This document shows positions 27,101 through 36,271 of a stretch of 64,000 nt of DNA, one piece after another; positions within the stretch are counted from its first letter, which is position 1; each line of letters begins with the position of its first letter. A program made the position numbers and the translations under genes. The DNA is from Tateyamaria sp. Alg231-49 (GTDB lineage: Bacteria; Pseudomonadota; Alphaproteobacteria; Rhodobacterales; Rhodobacteraceae): contig NZ_FRFA01000005.1 in NCBI RefSeq assembly GCF_900143535.1, positions 186,001 through 250,000 on the forward strand, in the 5' to 3' direction. Below the pieces are notes generated by a model. It did not search any database, was not told the origin of the DNA, and saw only the letters and a program-made list of their open reading frames with translations.

Positions 27101-27325
27101 ACCGGCATCATCAAAATAATTCTCAAGCGTGATCGTACGCCCGTCGACAAAGGTTACGATCAGATCAGCGCCACTGCGCTGCTGACTGGCGAAGTCAATT
27201 TGCCTTAGGTTTAGGGAAACTTCCTGCCCGCTGGACAGGGCAACGCTCGCGTCCTGACCGACGGGGACAGTGCCACGTTGCAAAGAGCCCGCGCCATCAC
27301 GGACGACAAAATCAATCGCTTTCAT
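24140..27325 (-). CDS. BapA-like Ig-repeat adhesin, probable type I secretion substrate
   Basis: The 1061-residue acidic protein lacks a Sec signal. Residues 1-130 form a BapA-prefix-like domain (MKAIDFVVRDGAGSLQRGTV; DGRTITLENYFDD). A Gly/Ala/Ser-rich linker follows (about 140-190). About seven tandem Ig-like repeats of 95-100 residues come next (each with TLTGTAQPGSTVEV-like, GTW-like and TDAAGN-like strands and ending in VDT), then a divergent eighth. The C-terminus (LTVHGGADDTVTIAG and TYDVYSLGTEGTLIMDED) resembles a type I secretion target. The protein probably mediates surface attachment or biofilm formation. Its secretion operon lies 140 bases downstream on the same strand. If the TolC-like gene is truly broken, export would need another TolC. 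Confidence 0.85.
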   Translation of the reverse strand: MKAIDFVVRDGAGSLQRGTVPVGQDASVALSSGQEVSLNLRQIDFASQQRSGADLIVTFVDGRTITLENYFDDAGPANRLFISADGYLNEVVFVEAADGALYAQYGPTEQWGKWSPSDDLIYLGRTEVAGAAAADEEGVSMLGAALLGGIGGLGGAAAAAAAVGGAALLSGGGSGSGGGGGSGGAASLPATPTVDEAGTSTELGGDDTSTHIFVVSGTGEPGDTVEVDAGGSIQTTTIADDGTWSVTYEGSTFPADGTAQTTVVFTHAGGGETTIEGPVFVIDTTGPDVAFGTGVESTGHIVNATELAGGVTLTGTGEAGAALEITIAGVTRTATVSDAGTWTATWQAGTLAEGEYTSDVTIVAADAIGNTTTVSDMLVVDTVAELSMTTTTVEGDGTINAAEAADGVTLTGTAQPGSTVEVTFGGVTQEATVDGSGSWTTTYDASNIPSGETQVVVSATATDAAGNTSTASGTVNVDTLVNTLEFTSTSGGADGVINSAEAASGLVVTGITEPGSTVVVAMGASSTTAVVEPDGTWAANFASDAIPLGTYSTQVTATATDEAGNTRSINQAVGVDTEASALTIQGSVEGDDIINGVEASDGVILSGNTDPGAVVSVTMNGVTHQAVANAAGVWQADYSAAEIPQGTYEAQITATTTDAAGNTATVSDTVQVDTQVDNLSLAADLIEGDNVISEAERADGVVLTGTTEPGSTVFVTMGAHTVQASVDTQGNWQAPFTPAQIPLGEYVTDVSVTATDLAGNVASVSDTVRVDTLVNQLDIQDTVTSDDVINGAEARSGIDLGGQVEAGSTVMVDFNGSVLAAVVEADGTWSLTIPPSAIPSGTYDADITVMATDSVGNTDAISDTLAIDTEAPDGPVIASYTRDGDGIRGISTEQSDGDLSVAQVNANGIVDDVTATQVDIDVLGETNFQFASNVPDGSHLIVNSTDAAGNTSGTYVVLDDESANTAVDLSNPSLGGYQIEAVELQFAEEANLTITEAQLLGLSDATNTLTVHGGADDTVTIAGATRTGSTSIDSQTYDVYSLGTEGTLIMDEDITVNTAVG

Positions 27326-27546
27326 ACCAATACTGCTCTCGCCGCCGGCCGCTTTTTGCGGTCCATTGTTTTACACCGCCGCCCGCATTATTTGCGGTGC
27401 TGACAACCTGTTGTGGGCCGAACCACAACGGAATCCCGAATCAAGGGATAGAGTCTTTTTGACGTCCAAACACAATTTGGGGCGTGCAAGAGTAAATATT
27501 GTAGGGCGCCGGACTCGTCTCCGCCGCGCAGCACAAGGAAAAGCGC

Positions 27547-28647
27547 ATGGAACTGACCAATAACATCCTGTCCTTGTGGCAAGCTGGCGTTCAGGCCGTG
27601 CGCGGCGACGTGGCAGTCGCACGCGCGATTGAAGACGGGCTTGTCCCAAAACCGGAACGTATTATTGCTGTCGGCAAGGCGGCTGTCGCGATGGCAATAC
27701 CGGCGTGCGAAAAATGGCCGGATGCCCCCTGTCTTGTTGTGACCAAATACGACCATGCCGCAGATGCCCCGACCAGAGCAACCGTGTTGGAGGCAGCGCA
27801 CCCGGTCCCGGATGCCGCTTCGATCATAGCCGGTCGTGCCTTACAGGAAGCCGTTGCCGATTGTGGCCCCGGCACGCATTTGTTGATGCTAGTATCAGGC
27901 GGGGCTTCTGCGTTGGCCGAAGTGCCCAGCGAAGGGCTGAGCCTGACCGACCTTATGGACAGCACCAACGCCTTGCTTGCATCGGGCGCGGCCATCGCAG
28001 AGATGAACGCCCACCGCACCGCGCGCTCACAAATCAAGGGCGGCAAACTGTTGGCAGGATTTGGCGGCGCGCGCGTGACCACACTGGCCCTGTCGGATGT
28101 TGAGGGTGACGCGCTGGCCACGATCGGGTCTGGCATCGCAGACGCCCCGTCCGACCCTCCCTTTGCCTTTCACCCCCACATTGTCGCCAGCAACACCATC
28201 GCCCGCGATGCCGTCGCCGCATCCAGCGCCTTGCCCGTGACCGCAAACGCCGAAACGCTTTATGGCGACATCTCAGACTTGGTTCCAAGGCTAAGCGCCC
28301 AAGTCCATTCGGCGCCGTCTGGGGTGATGATCCTTGGCGGCGAGCCGGTCGTGGTCTTGCCACCCACCCCTGGCAAGGGTGGACGCAACATGGCGCTGGC
28401 TTTGCATCTGGCGCGCGAGATTGCCGGAACAAAAGGACTGCGTGTTCTGGTAGCTGGTACTGATGGAACGGACGGGCCAACGGATGCCGCAGGCGCTCTG
28501 GTCGACGGGCAGACCTGGGACGCAAGCGGTGCGGACGCTTTGGCCCGCGCTGACGCCTACCCTTGGCTTGAGGCACAAGGTGCTTTGATCAAAAGTGGCC
28601 CCACAGGCACCAACGTCGCCGACTTGCTGGTTGCAGTCAAAGACTGA
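27547..28647 (+). CDS. Glycerate 2-kinase (MOFRL family)
   Basis: The 366-residue protein belongs to the GckA/MOFRL glycerate kinase family. The N-terminal domain carries ERIIAVGKAAVAMA and LMLVSGGASALAEVPSEGLS; the C-terminal MOFRL domain has GGRNMALALHLARE and VLVAGTDGTDGPTDAAGA. The enzyme phosphorylates D-glycerate to 2-phosphoglycerate, feeding glycolate/serine-cycle or hydroxypyruvate carbon into glycolysis. AAGGAAAA precedes the ATG. The gene diverges from the adhesin gene and precedes the CocE-type hydrolase by 43 bases, so the two may be cotranscribed. Confidence 0.92.
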   Translation: MELTNNILSLWQAGVQAVRGDVAVARAIEDGLVPKPERIIAVGKAAVAMAIPACEKWPDAPCLVVTKYDHAADAPTRATVLEAAHPVPDAASIIAGRALQEAVADCGPGTHLLMLVSGGASALAEVPSEGLSLTDLMDSTNALLASGAAIAEMNAHRTARSQIKGGKLLAGFGGARVTTLALSDVEGDALATIGSGIADAPSDPPFAFHPHIVASNTIARDAVAASSALPVTANAETLYGDISDLVPRLSAQVHSAPSGVMILGGEPVVVLPPTPGKGGRNMALALHLAREIAGTKGLRVLVAGTDGTDGPTDAAGALVDGQTWDASGADALARADAYPWLEAQGALIKSGPTGTNVADLLVAVKD

Positions 28648-28690
28648 ACAACCGCTTGACAGCGCACCGTTGCGACGAAACCGTGCGCGC

Positions 28691-30643
28691 ATGAAAAATA
28701 CTCTGCGCGATATTGAAGAGCACCCCGACCTTGCCATTGCGATGCCCGACGGCATCCGACTGTCGGTGCGCATGTGGCGACCTGTTAATGCGATGGACGA
28801 TCCGGTGCCGGTGATCCTTGAACACCTGCCCTACCGCAAACGTGACGGCACCTGCGCACGTGATGCGTTGACCCATCCTTATTTCGCGGCCCGCGGTTAT
28901 GCTTGTCTGCGGGTGGACATGCGCGGCAATGGCGACAGCCACGGGCTGATGGAAGATGAATATACCCAACGGGAATTGGATGATGCTGTCGCGGTGATCG
29001 AATGGGTTGCCGCGCAACCTTGGTGCAATGGCCGGGTTGGAATGATGGGCATCAGTTGGGGTGGGTTCAATTCCCTCCAAGTGGCAGGGATGGCCCCCGA
29101 GGCGCTGAAAGCTGTCATCACGCTTTGTTCGACCGTGGATCGTTTCAACGATGACATTCACTATAAGGGCGGCTGCCTGCTGAACGAAAATCTTGGCTGG
29201 GGCGCGACGATGTGGAGCTATTCCTCCCGCGCGCCAGACCCTGCCTTGCGCCCGGATTGGCGCGAGATGTGGATGGAGCGGTTGGAGAACGAGCCCTTTT
29301 TGCCATCCGTCTGGTTGCGCCATCAAGCCCGCGATGACTATTGGAAACACGGGTCAGTCATTGAATCCTACGACACAATGAAAGCCAAAGTTCTGGCCAT
29401 CGGCGGTTGGGGCGATGCCTATAAAAACGCGGTGCCACAACTGGTGGCCGCCCTGCCCGGAGCCAAGGGGATCATCGGGCCTTGGGTGCACAAGTACCCA
29501 CATTTTGCTGTACCTGAACCGCGCATCGGCTTTCTGCAAGAGGCACTTAGATGGTGGGACAAGTGGCTCAAAGACATCGACACCGGCGTCGAAAATGACC
29601 CCGACCTACGCACCTATTTGATGGATGGCGTGCGCCCGGCCACATGGTACACCGAGCGTTCAGGCCGATGGCTGGCGGATGCGCAAAGTGAAGTGCGAAA
29701 ATGGCACCTGACCGACGGCGGGCTTAGCGACGCGCCCGGATCACTCGACCAGACCGTCGCCTCGCCACAGGACACCGGGAGCGATGCTGGCGAATATTGC
29801 GCGATCTGGCTGGGTCCCGAACTGCCGGGCGATCAGAGGCGCGACGATGCACGTGGTCTTTGTTTTGACTCGAGGCCATTGGAAACTGACCTTTCTGTTA
29901 CGGATGCCCCGCGGGTGTGCCTTACGCTGTCTTCCGACCAACCCGTGGCACAGTTGGCCGTTCGATTGGTCCATGTGCACCCAGATGGTGCTGCAACGCG
30001 GATCACCTACGGCGTGCTAAACCTCGCACGTTACCTTGGACGTCCTTTGGTGCCGGGACAGAGCGAAGAGATTGAAATCGCTCTAGACCACATTGCGTAC
30101 ACAGTGCCCGCAGGCCACTGCCTGCGCGTTGCAATATCGACAGCCTATTGGCCCCTGATCTGGCCAAGCCCAACACGCGCAACTTTGACGGTGCTCGGCG
30201 GGACGTTGGAGATTCAAGAACTGCGCGACGCAGGCGACTGGACCTTTCCGCCCCCGGATGCGGCACCCCCCTGGCAAACCGATGAGCTGCGCCCCGAAAC
30301 CCACATCCGCAGACAGGAAACCGACATGGTCACCGGGATCACCAGCCTCGTGATCGAGGACGATTTTGGCAAGGTACGCGACTCTGACCACGGTCTGATC
30401 GCAGGATCCATCGCCCGCGAGCGTTGGGACATCCACCCAGACGATCCACTGTCGGCCCACGGTATATGCCACTGGACGGACGAGCTGGAGCGTGACGGAA
30501 TTGCCCTGCGCACTGAAACCCGCTGCGAGATGTGGAGTGATGCGACCCATTTCCACCTCAATGCGACGCTAGACGCCTTTGAAAATGACAAAACAGTGTA
30601 TCACCGCACAATAAGTGACAAAGTCGAGCGGGACTTGTTGTAA
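28691..30643 (+). CDS. CocE/NonD family serine hydrolase (X-Pro dipeptidyl-peptidase-like)
   Basis: The start at 28691 (MKNTLRDIEEHPDLAIAMPD) gives 650 residues, normal for the family. The alpha/beta-hydrolase core includes VDMRGNGDSHG and the nucleophile motif GISWGG with Ser122; acid and His should lie near GGWGDAYKNA and GPWVHKYPHF. A C-terminal jelly-roll domain (about 340-560) follows, as in CocE and PepX. Members cleave esters or N-terminal X-Pro peptides. With the peptide-type ABC importer starting 141 bases downstream, a role in using imported peptides, esters or amides is likely. No signal peptide, so cytosolic. Confidence 0.88.
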   Translation: MKNTLRDIEEHPDLAIAMPDGIRLSVRMWRPVNAMDDPVPVILEHLPYRKRDGTCARDALTHPYFAARGYACLRVDMRGNGDSHGLMEDEYTQRELDDAVAVIEWVAAQPWCNGRVGMMGISWGGFNSLQVAGMAPEALKAVITLCSTVDRFNDDIHYKGGCLLNENLGWGATMWSYSSRAPDPALRPDWREMWMERLENEPFLPSVWLRHQARDDYWKHGSVIESYDTMKAKVLAIGGWGDAYKNAVPQLVAALPGAKGIIGPWVHKYPHFAVPEPRIGFLQEALRWWDKWLKDIDTGVENDPDLRTYLMDGVRPATWYTERSGRWLADAQSEVRKWHLTDGGLSDAPGSLDQTVASPQDTGSDAGEYCAIWLGPELPGDQRRDDARGLCFDSRPLETDLSVTDAPRVCLTLSSDQPVAQLAVRLVHVHPDGAATRITYGVLNLARYLGRPLVPGQSEEIEIALDHIAYTVPAGHCLRVAISTAYWPLIWPSPTRATLTVLGGTLEIQELRDAGDWTFPPPDAAPPWQTDELRPETHIRRQETDMVTGITSLVIEDDFGKVRDSDHGLIAGSIARERWDIHPDDPLSAHGICHWTDELERDGIALRTETRCEMWSDATHFHLNATLDAFENDKTVYHRTISDKVERDLL

Positions 30644-30784
30644 TCGCGCGCAACTCCCGCCTAGGTTGTGGTGCGTCAGAAAATGGCATTAACCCTTGCG
30701 AGGCGGCGGCAAATGCTTACCCTTCGCAACACAAAGCCAACTACCGCGCAACAGACGCGGAGATCATCCAAACGGGAGACATAA

Positions 30785-32380
30785 ATGTCAAAAGAACTAG
30801 AGAAGCTGTCCGCACGCGTGACAGCAGGCGCAATGACGCGCCGTGAATTCATGAGCCGCGCAGCGGCTCTGGGTGTGAGTGCCGCCGTGGCCTCGACCTT
30901 GCTTGCGGATGCAGCGCATGCCGAAACGCCCGTCGCGGGCGGGACGTTCAAAATGGGCGTTCAGGGTGGCGAATCCACCAACAGCCAAGACCCGGCAAGC
31001 TGGGCTTCTGACGTGCCAATCGCGGGCGGTCAGCTGTGGGGCGAAGGTCTGGTCGAAGTCGAAGCCGACGGATCGCTCAGCGGTCTGGTTGCAGAAAGCT
31101 GGGAAGGCTCTGCTGACGCCAAAACCTGGCGCTTCAAAGTCCGTCAGGGCATCACATTCTCCAACGGTCAGGCCGTGACATCCGAAGACGTCATGCAGAC
31201 CATGGCACGCCACTCGAACGAAGATTCCAAGTCTGGTGCCTTGGGTATCGTGCAAGGCATCGAAAGCATGCGCACAGACGGTGACGTGTTCGAAGTGACA
31301 CTTGGCGTCGGCAACGCTGACTTGCCGTACCTGATGGCCGACTACCACCTGATGATCCAGCCAAATGGCGGGTTCGATGATCCAACAGCGGCCATCGGCA
31401 CAGGGGCATACATCCTGCAAAGCGATGAGCCCGGCGTACGCATGGTTGCGACACGCAACCCCAACTACTGGGGTGGTGATCAAAGCGTGACGGCCCACTA
31501 CGATGAAGTTGAAGTCATCGTTCTGAACGATGCGACAGCGCGTACAGCCGCCCTGCAATCCGGTCAGGTCGACTCGATCAACCGCGTTGAACCCAAAATC
31601 GCCAAACTGCTCGACCGCGCGCCCACCATCGACGTTTTGTCGACACCGGGACGTGGCCACTACGTCTTTATCGCGCATATCGACACGGCACCGTTCGACA
31701 ACAACGAACTGCGTCTGGCGCTGAAGCACGCGTTGAACCGTCAGGAAATGGTGGAAAAAATCCTCCAAGGCTACGGCGCGATCGGGAACGACATTCCAAT
31801 CAACGCAGCCTACCCGCTGTTTGATGAGACGATCCCACAGCGTGAATTTGATCTGGAAAAAGCAGCCGAGCATTACAAAAAGTCCGGCCATGATGGCTCG
31901 CCCATCATCCTGCGTACAGCAGATGGCGCGTTCCCTGGTGCGGTCGATGCCGCCGCCCTGTTCCAGCAATCTGCGCAAGCCGCAGGTATCCCGCTGGAAA
32001 TCAAGCGCGAGCCAAACGATGGCTACTGGTCTGAAGTCTGGAACGTGCAACCCTTCTGCTGTTCCTATTGGGGCGGTCGCCCGGTGCAGGACCAGATGTA
32101 CACGACTGCATATCTGTCCAGCGCAGACTGGAACGACACCCGTTGGAAGCGCCCAGAATTCGACGAGATGCTGCTTGCAGCACGCGCCGAACTCGACGAA
32201 GCCAAGCGCAAGGAAATCTACTCCAAGATGGGCCGTATGCTCAACGAAGAGGGTGGCTTGATGGTGCCAATGTTCAACGACTTTGTGGACGCGGTATCGA
32301 CAAGCGTCAAAGGTTGGGAGAGCGATCCCAACGGGCCACAGATGAACTGGTATGCTTTCAAAAAGACCTGGAAGGCATAA
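30785..32380 (+). CDS. Periplasmic substrate-binding protein of a peptide-type ABC importer (Tat-exported)
   Basis: The 531-residue precursor is of the SBP_bac_5 (DppA/OppA) type. A Tat signal is visible: TRREFM at 18-23, a hydrophobic run (AAALGVSAAVASTLL) and an AHA cleavage site near 47. Family sequence includes LVAESWEGSADAKTWRFKVR and FDNNELRLALKHALNRQEMV. These proteins bind peptides, but also opines, nickel chelates and other organic ligands; the Tat route suggests export in folded form. A good GGGAGA site precedes the ATG. A terminator follows the gene, so it should be made in excess over the permeases. Confidence 0.92.
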   Translation: MSKELEKLSARVTAGAMTRREFMSRAAALGVSAAVASTLLADAAHAETPVAGGTFKMGVQGGESTNSQDPASWASDVPIAGGQLWGEGLVEVEADGSLSGLVAESWEGSADAKTWRFKVRQGITFSNGQAVTSEDVMQTMARHSNEDSKSGALGIVQGIESMRTDGDVFEVTLGVGNADLPYLMADYHLMIQPNGGFDDPTAAIGTGAYILQSDEPGVRMVATRNPNYWGGDQSVTAHYDEVEVIVLNDATARTAALQSGQVDSINRVEPKIAKLLDRAPTIDVLSTPGRGHYVFIAHIDTAPFDNNELRLALKHALNRQEMVEKILQGYGAIGNDIPINAAYPLFDETIPQREFDLEKAAEHYKKSGHDGSPIILRTADGAFPGAVDAAALFQQSAQAAGIPLEIKREPNDGYWSEVWNVQPFCCSYWGGRPVQDQMYTTAYLSSADWNDTRWKRPEFDEMLLAARAELDEAKRKEIYSKMGRMLNEEGGLMVPMFNDFVDAVSTSVKGWESDPNGPQMNWYAFKKTWKA

Positions 32381-32391
32381 AAGCACTTTTG

Positions 32392-32427
32392 TCGGGCGGC
32401 TCCACACGGAGCCGCCCGATTGCTTTT
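32392..32427 (+). terminator. Intrinsic terminator after the binding-protein gene
   Basis: An 11-pair perfect hairpin (TCGGGCGGCTC at 32392-32402 with GAGCCGCCCGA at 32409-32419, loop of six) is followed by TTGCTTTT. It lies 12 bases after the stop and some 200 bases before the first permease gene. Confidence 0.85.
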
Positions 32428-32624
32428 CAAATACACCATGATTTCCAGCACTGACCCGACAGACCAACCCACGCTGCGCTCCGCAGAAAACACACGTGGT
32501 TGCTCCTTGATTGGGGCAGAAACAGTCGGCGCCTTCCAAAACGCGCATGACCATCTGGATCATCCCCCCGTGGAACCGACCCTCCGGGTCCACCTCGCAT
32601 TCAAAGCAGCACAGGTTTGAGCAT

Positions 32625-33581
32625 ATGCACCCCATTCTGAAACTTGTCGCGGAACGGCTTGGCATAGGGCTTTTGCTCTTGCTGGCAGCCTCCGCCCTGA
32701 TCTTCGGGTTGACCGAAGTCCTTCCCGGTGACGCCGCTCAGGCCATTCTGGGTCAGGCCGCAACCCCCGAAAGCCTCGCCAACCTACGCACCGAGATGGG
32801 ACTGGATCGCCCTGCCTTCACCCGCTATTTCGAATGGCTCGGCGGGATCATGACCGGTGACATGGGCGTCGCCCTTACGAACAAACTGCCGATCGGCGAC
32901 CAAGTCGCCTCGCGCATGTCCAACACGCTGTTTCTGGCCTTCTGGGCTGCAATCATCTCAGTGCCGCTGGCATTGGTCTTGGGCCTGATCGCCGTGCGCT
33001 ATCAAAACCGCTGGCCGGACAAGATCATCTCGGGGATTACCCTCGCCTCGATCTCCCTGCCCGAGTTCATGATCGCCTACCTGCTGATCTTCTTTTTTGC
33101 GGTCCAGCTGTTCTGGGCCCCCTCTTTTGCGTCTATCAACGACAGCATGACACTGCTCGAACAACTGCACGCGATCTCGCTGCCGGTGGCAGTGCTAACG
33201 CTCGTGGTCCTGGCACACATGATGCGGATGACACGGGCCGCGATCCTCAACGTGATGCAATCGGCCTATATTGAAACGGCTGAACTCAAAGGGCTCAACA
33301 CCTTTGCGGTCATCCGGAAACACGCCTTCCCCAACGCCATCGCGCCCATCGTGAACGTGGTAATGATCAACCTCGCTTACCTTGTTGTGGGTGTCGTCGT
33401 GGTCGAAGTGGTGTTCGCCTATCCCGGCATGGGCCAATACCTCGTGGACGCCGTGGTGAAGCGAGACGTTCCCGTTGTGCTGGCCTGCGGCGTGATCTTT
33501 GCCGCTGTCTACATAATCCTCAATATCGTCGCTGACGTGGTGTCCATTCTGGCCAACCCACGCCTGCGCCACCCGAAGTGA
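32625..33581 (+). CDS. ABC importer permease, DppB-like
   Basis: The start at 32625 (MHPILKLVAERLGIGLLLLL) gives the normal 318 residues with six membrane helices; the longer upstream frame has no coding character. The family EAA loop appears as YIETAELKGLNTFAVIRKHA (about residues 215-235), which contacts the ATPase subunit. It pairs with the DppC-like permease that begins 13 bases downstream. No strong ribosome site is visible, so expression may be modest compared with the binding protein. Confidence 0.92.
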   Translation: MHPILKLVAERLGIGLLLLLAASALIFGLTEVLPGDAAQAILGQAATPESLANLRTEMGLDRPAFTRYFEWLGGIMTGDMGVALTNKLPIGDQVASRMSNTLFLAFWAAIISVPLALVLGLIAVRYQNRWPDKIISGITLASISLPEFMIAYLLIFFFAVQLFWAPSFASINDSMTLLEQLHAISLPVAVLTLVVLAHMMRMTRAAILNVMQSAYIETAELKGLNTFAVIRKHAFPNAIAPIVNVVMINLAYLVVGVVVVEVVFAYPGMGQYLVDAVVKRDVPVVLACGVIFAAVYIILNIVADVVSILANPRLRHPK

Positions 33582-33594
33582 ACGGAGAGCAACG

Positions 33595-34413
33595 ATGTTC
33601 AAAAACATACCCCTCTCCGCCGCCATCGGGCTCATCATCACCGGGACCTACTTCCTTGCGGCCATCTTTGCCGGGGTGATCGCCCCTTACGGTATGGCCG
33701 AAGCTGTGGGCGATGTGTGGGAACCGTCCTCTGCCGAACACTGGCTAGGCACCGACCAGATCGGGCGCGACTTGCTCACCCGGATGATCTATGGCGGACA
33801 GACCACCATCCTGATCGCAACCCTCGCCACAATCCTCAGCTTCGTCACCGGCTCGGTTCTCGGGTTCATCGCGGCCGTGTCAGGGGGATGGATCGACCAG
33901 ATCATGAGCCGCCTCGTCGACCTTTTCATGTCGATCCCCTCGCTCATCCTCGCGCTTGTGATCCTCAGCTCGATTGAAGCCACAGTGGTCACGCTCGTGG
34001 TGATCATGGGTCTCTTGGACAGCACGCGGGTCTACCGTTTGTCCCGCGCAGTAGCTGTGGACATCTCGGTTATGGACTATGTGGAGGCGGCGCGCCTGCG
34101 TGGCGAAAAACTCTCGTGGATCATTTTCCGCGAGATCCTGCCCAACGCGCTCTCGCCCCTCGTCGCGGAGATGGGCCTGCGGTTCATTTTCATGGTGCTC
34201 TTCATCTCAACGCTTTCGTTCCTCGGGATCGGCGTCCAACCGCCGCTGGCTGACTGGGGCGGCATCGTGAAAGAGAACAAGGAAGGGATCAACTTCGGCA
34301 TCGGTGCCGCACTCTACCCAGCTGTGGCCATTGCCACCCTGGCCATCAGTGTGAACCTGATCGCCGATTGGATCCTGAACCGCACAACATCATTGAAGGG
34401 GGGCCGCGGCTGA
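33595..34413 (+). CDS. ABC importer permease, DppC-like
   Basis: The 272-residue protein has about six membrane helices and the DppC-type N-terminal region after helix one (HWLGTDQIGRDLLTRMIYGG), which is diagnostic of the second permease of peptide/nickel importers. The EAA loop reads MDYVEAARLRGEKLSWIIFR. GGAGAG lies just before the ATG. It forms the pore with the upstream permease and is driven by the fused double ATPase encoded next. Confidence 0.92.
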   Translation: MFKNIPLSAAIGLIITGTYFLAAIFAGVIAPYGMAEAVGDVWEPSSAEHWLGTDQIGRDLLTRMIYGGQTTILIATLATILSFVTGSVLGFIAAVSGGWIDQIMSRLVDLFMSIPSLILALVILSSIEATVVTLVVIMGLLDSTRVYRLSRAVAVDISVMDYVEAARLRGEKLSWIIFREILPNALSPLVAEMGLRFIFMVLFISTLSFLGIGVQPPLADWGGIVKENKEGINFGIGAALYPAVAIATLAISVNLIADWILNRTTSLKGGRG

Positions 34414-34422
34414 TGCGCGCCC

Positions 34423-34473
34423 TTCGTTTCTTCTGACCAAAATACCACGGGGGTCCGGGGGCAGAGCCACCGG
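34423..34473. repeat. Roseobacter-type intergenic repeat
   Basis: The sequence TTTCTTCTGACCAAAATACC followed by CACGGGGGTCCGGGGGCAGAG and CCACCGG resembles, from memory, a short repeat scattered between genes of many Rhodobacteraceae (a TTCTG-AAAATA arm plus a CGGGGG / CCCCCG hairpin). Here the second arm is imperfect. It lies between two genes of one operon. Confidence 0.5.
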
Positions 34474-34485
34474 AAGTAACCAGAT

Positions 34486-36120
34486 ATGACAACATCTCTC
34501 TTAGAAGTCCGCGGTCTCAAAATCGGGGCGACTGTCTATCCACCGGGTGAAAAACCCCACGACATCGAAATCGTCCACGGCGTCGATTTTGATGTCGAGC
34601 CGGGAAAGGTGCTTGGGTTGATCGGCGAGTCTGGGGCCGGGAAATCTACCATTGGGCTTGCTGCCATGGCTTATGGGCGCGGCGGTGTGGAATTGACCGG
34701 TGGTTCGGTCATGGTCAACGGGCGCGATGTGCTGCAATCTTCGACGCGTGACGTACGTCGTCTAAGAGGCGCAGAAGTGACTTATGTCAGCCAATCGGCT
34801 GCTGCGTCTTTCAATCCAGCCAAACAGATCATGGAGCAGGTGATCGAAGCGGCCGTACTTCATGGCAAATTCAACAAATCGGACGCCGAACAACGGGCCT
34901 GTGACCTCTTTGCCAAGCTTGGCCTGCCCGACCCCGACAATATCGGGAACCGCTATCCCCACCAGGTCTCGGGCGGCCAATTGCAACGCTGCATGACGGC
35001 GCTGGCGCTGTGCCCTGAACCCGACCTTGTGGTGTTCGATGAACCCACAACCGCGCTTGACGTGACCACCCAGATTGACGTTCTGAAGGCGATCAAAGAT
35101 GCGATCCGCGACACGGGCGTTGCCGCACTCTACATCACTCACGACCTCGCTGTCGTGGCACAGGTTAGTGACCACATCATGGTTCTGCGCATGGGCGAAA
35201 TGGTCGAATACGGCACCACGGACGAGATCATCAACCACCCCAAAGAGGATTACACCAAGGCGCTTGTTTCCGTCCGATCGATTGAACACGAGGAAAAGCA
35301 GCCGACCGAGCCTGTCCTGCGTGTCGAGAACATCACAGCCCGCTATAAGGGCACGAAGTTCGATGTGCTTCACAATGTGAGCGTTGATCTCAGCCCGGGA
35401 CAGACCCTCGCCGTGGTCGGAGAGTCCGGGTCTGGCAAGTCGACGCTTGCGCGGGTGATCACCGGGTTGTTGCCCCCACGCGATGGGACCATCACCTTTG
35501 CGGGCCGCACGCTTACCCCGGATCAACCCAGTCGCTCTATCGAAGATCTGCGTGAACTTCAGATGATCTATCAGATGGCGGACACGGCAATGAACCCGCG
35601 CCAGACGGTGGGTACCATCATCGGGCGTCCACTGGAGTTCTACTTTGGCCTCAAGGGCGCAGAGAAACAAAAGCGGATCCAGGAATTGCTGGACGAGATC
35701 GAGCTTGGAAAGGGTTTTCAGGATCGATATCCGGCCGAACTGTCGGGGGGGCAAAAACAGCGTGTCTGTATTGCTCGGGCCTTGGCGGCCAAGCCCAAGC
35801 TGATCATCTGTGATGAGGTCACCTCGGCCCTTGATCCTTTGGTTGCGGACGGCATCCTGAAACTACTGCTTGAGCTTCAGAAGATTGAGGATGTGGCCTA
35901 CCTCTTTATCACGCACGATCTGGCCACGGTGCGGGCCATCGCGGACAGTATTGCGGTGATGTATCAGGGTCGGGTTCAGCGATATGGGACCAAGTCCGAG
36001 GTGCTCACCCCGCCCTTTGATGACTACACTGATCTGCTGCTCAGTTCGGTGCCGGAAATGAAGCTGGGCTGGCTCGAAGATGTCATCGCGAACCGGAAAA
36101 TGGAGAGCGCGGGCAATTGA
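34486..36120 (+). CDS. Fused double ATPase (DppD-DppF-like) of the peptide-type ABC importer
   Basis: The 544-residue protein contains two complete ABC ATPase domains. The first (1-265) has Walker A GESGAGKS at 47-54 and the signature VSGGQLQR; the second (about 275-540) has Walker A GESGSGKST at 312-320 and LSGGQKQR. Each has a Walker B (LVVFDEPTTALD; LIICDEVTSALD, in which Pro is replaced by Val) and an H-loop (ITHDLA). Such fusions replace separate DppD and DppF subunits. It completes the importer encoded from 30785; a terminator lies 112 bases downstream. Confidence 0.93.
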   Translation: MTTSLLEVRGLKIGATVYPPGEKPHDIEIVHGVDFDVEPGKVLGLIGESGAGKSTIGLAAMAYGRGGVELTGGSVMVNGRDVLQSSTRDVRRLRGAEVTYVSQSAAASFNPAKQIMEQVIEAAVLHGKFNKSDAEQRACDLFAKLGLPDPDNIGNRYPHQVSGGQLQRCMTALALCPEPDLVVFDEPTTALDVTTQIDVLKAIKDAIRDTGVAALYITHDLAVVAQVSDHIMVLRMGEMVEYGTTDEIINHPKEDYTKALVSVRSIEHEEKQPTEPVLRVENITARYKGTKFDVLHNVSVDLSPGQTLAVVGESGSGKSTLARVITGLLPPRDGTITFAGRTLTPDQPSRSIEDLRELQMIYQMADTAMNPRQTVGTIIGRPLEFYFGLKGAEKQKRIQELLDEIELGKGFQDRYPAELSGGQKQRVCIARALAAKPKLIICDEVTSALDPLVADGILKLLLELQKIEDVAYLFITHDLATVRAIADSIAVMYQGRVQRYGTKSEVLTPPFDDYTDLLLSSVPEMKLGWLEDVIANRKMESAGN

Positions 36121-36139
36121 GTGTCCCACGCTGGGACAC
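36121..36139. repeat. Perfect inverted repeat immediately after the ABC operon
   Basis: GTGTCCCA and TGGGACAC (eight perfect pairs, three-base spacer) begin on the base after the stop codon. It lacks a T tract, so it may be a regulator site or an mRNA-stabilising hairpin rather than a terminator. Confidence 0.5.
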
Positions 36140-36231
36140 GTTGGCACCGACATAAAATCAATAGGTTACAGAGACGGTTTAACCTTTTGGTAATTTCCAG
36201 ACCGACGATGCGTCGGAAATACAGAGCAACA

Positions 36232-36255
36232 GGGGGCGGATGTCGCCCCCTTTTT
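36232..36255 (+). terminator. Intrinsic terminator of the peptide-type ABC operon
   Basis: A seven-pair GC hairpin (GGGGGCG 36232-36238 with CGCCCCC 36244-36250, loop of five) is followed directly by TTTTT. Confidence 0.85.
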
Positions 36256-36271
36256 CATTTGAGGAAGTTGA

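Noticed and set aside
30797-32665. 622-codon open frame on the minus strand opposite the peptide-type binding protein
   Set aside because: The plus strand encodes a clear Tat-exported binding protein; the antisense product is Cys/His/Arg-rich with no recognisable domain.
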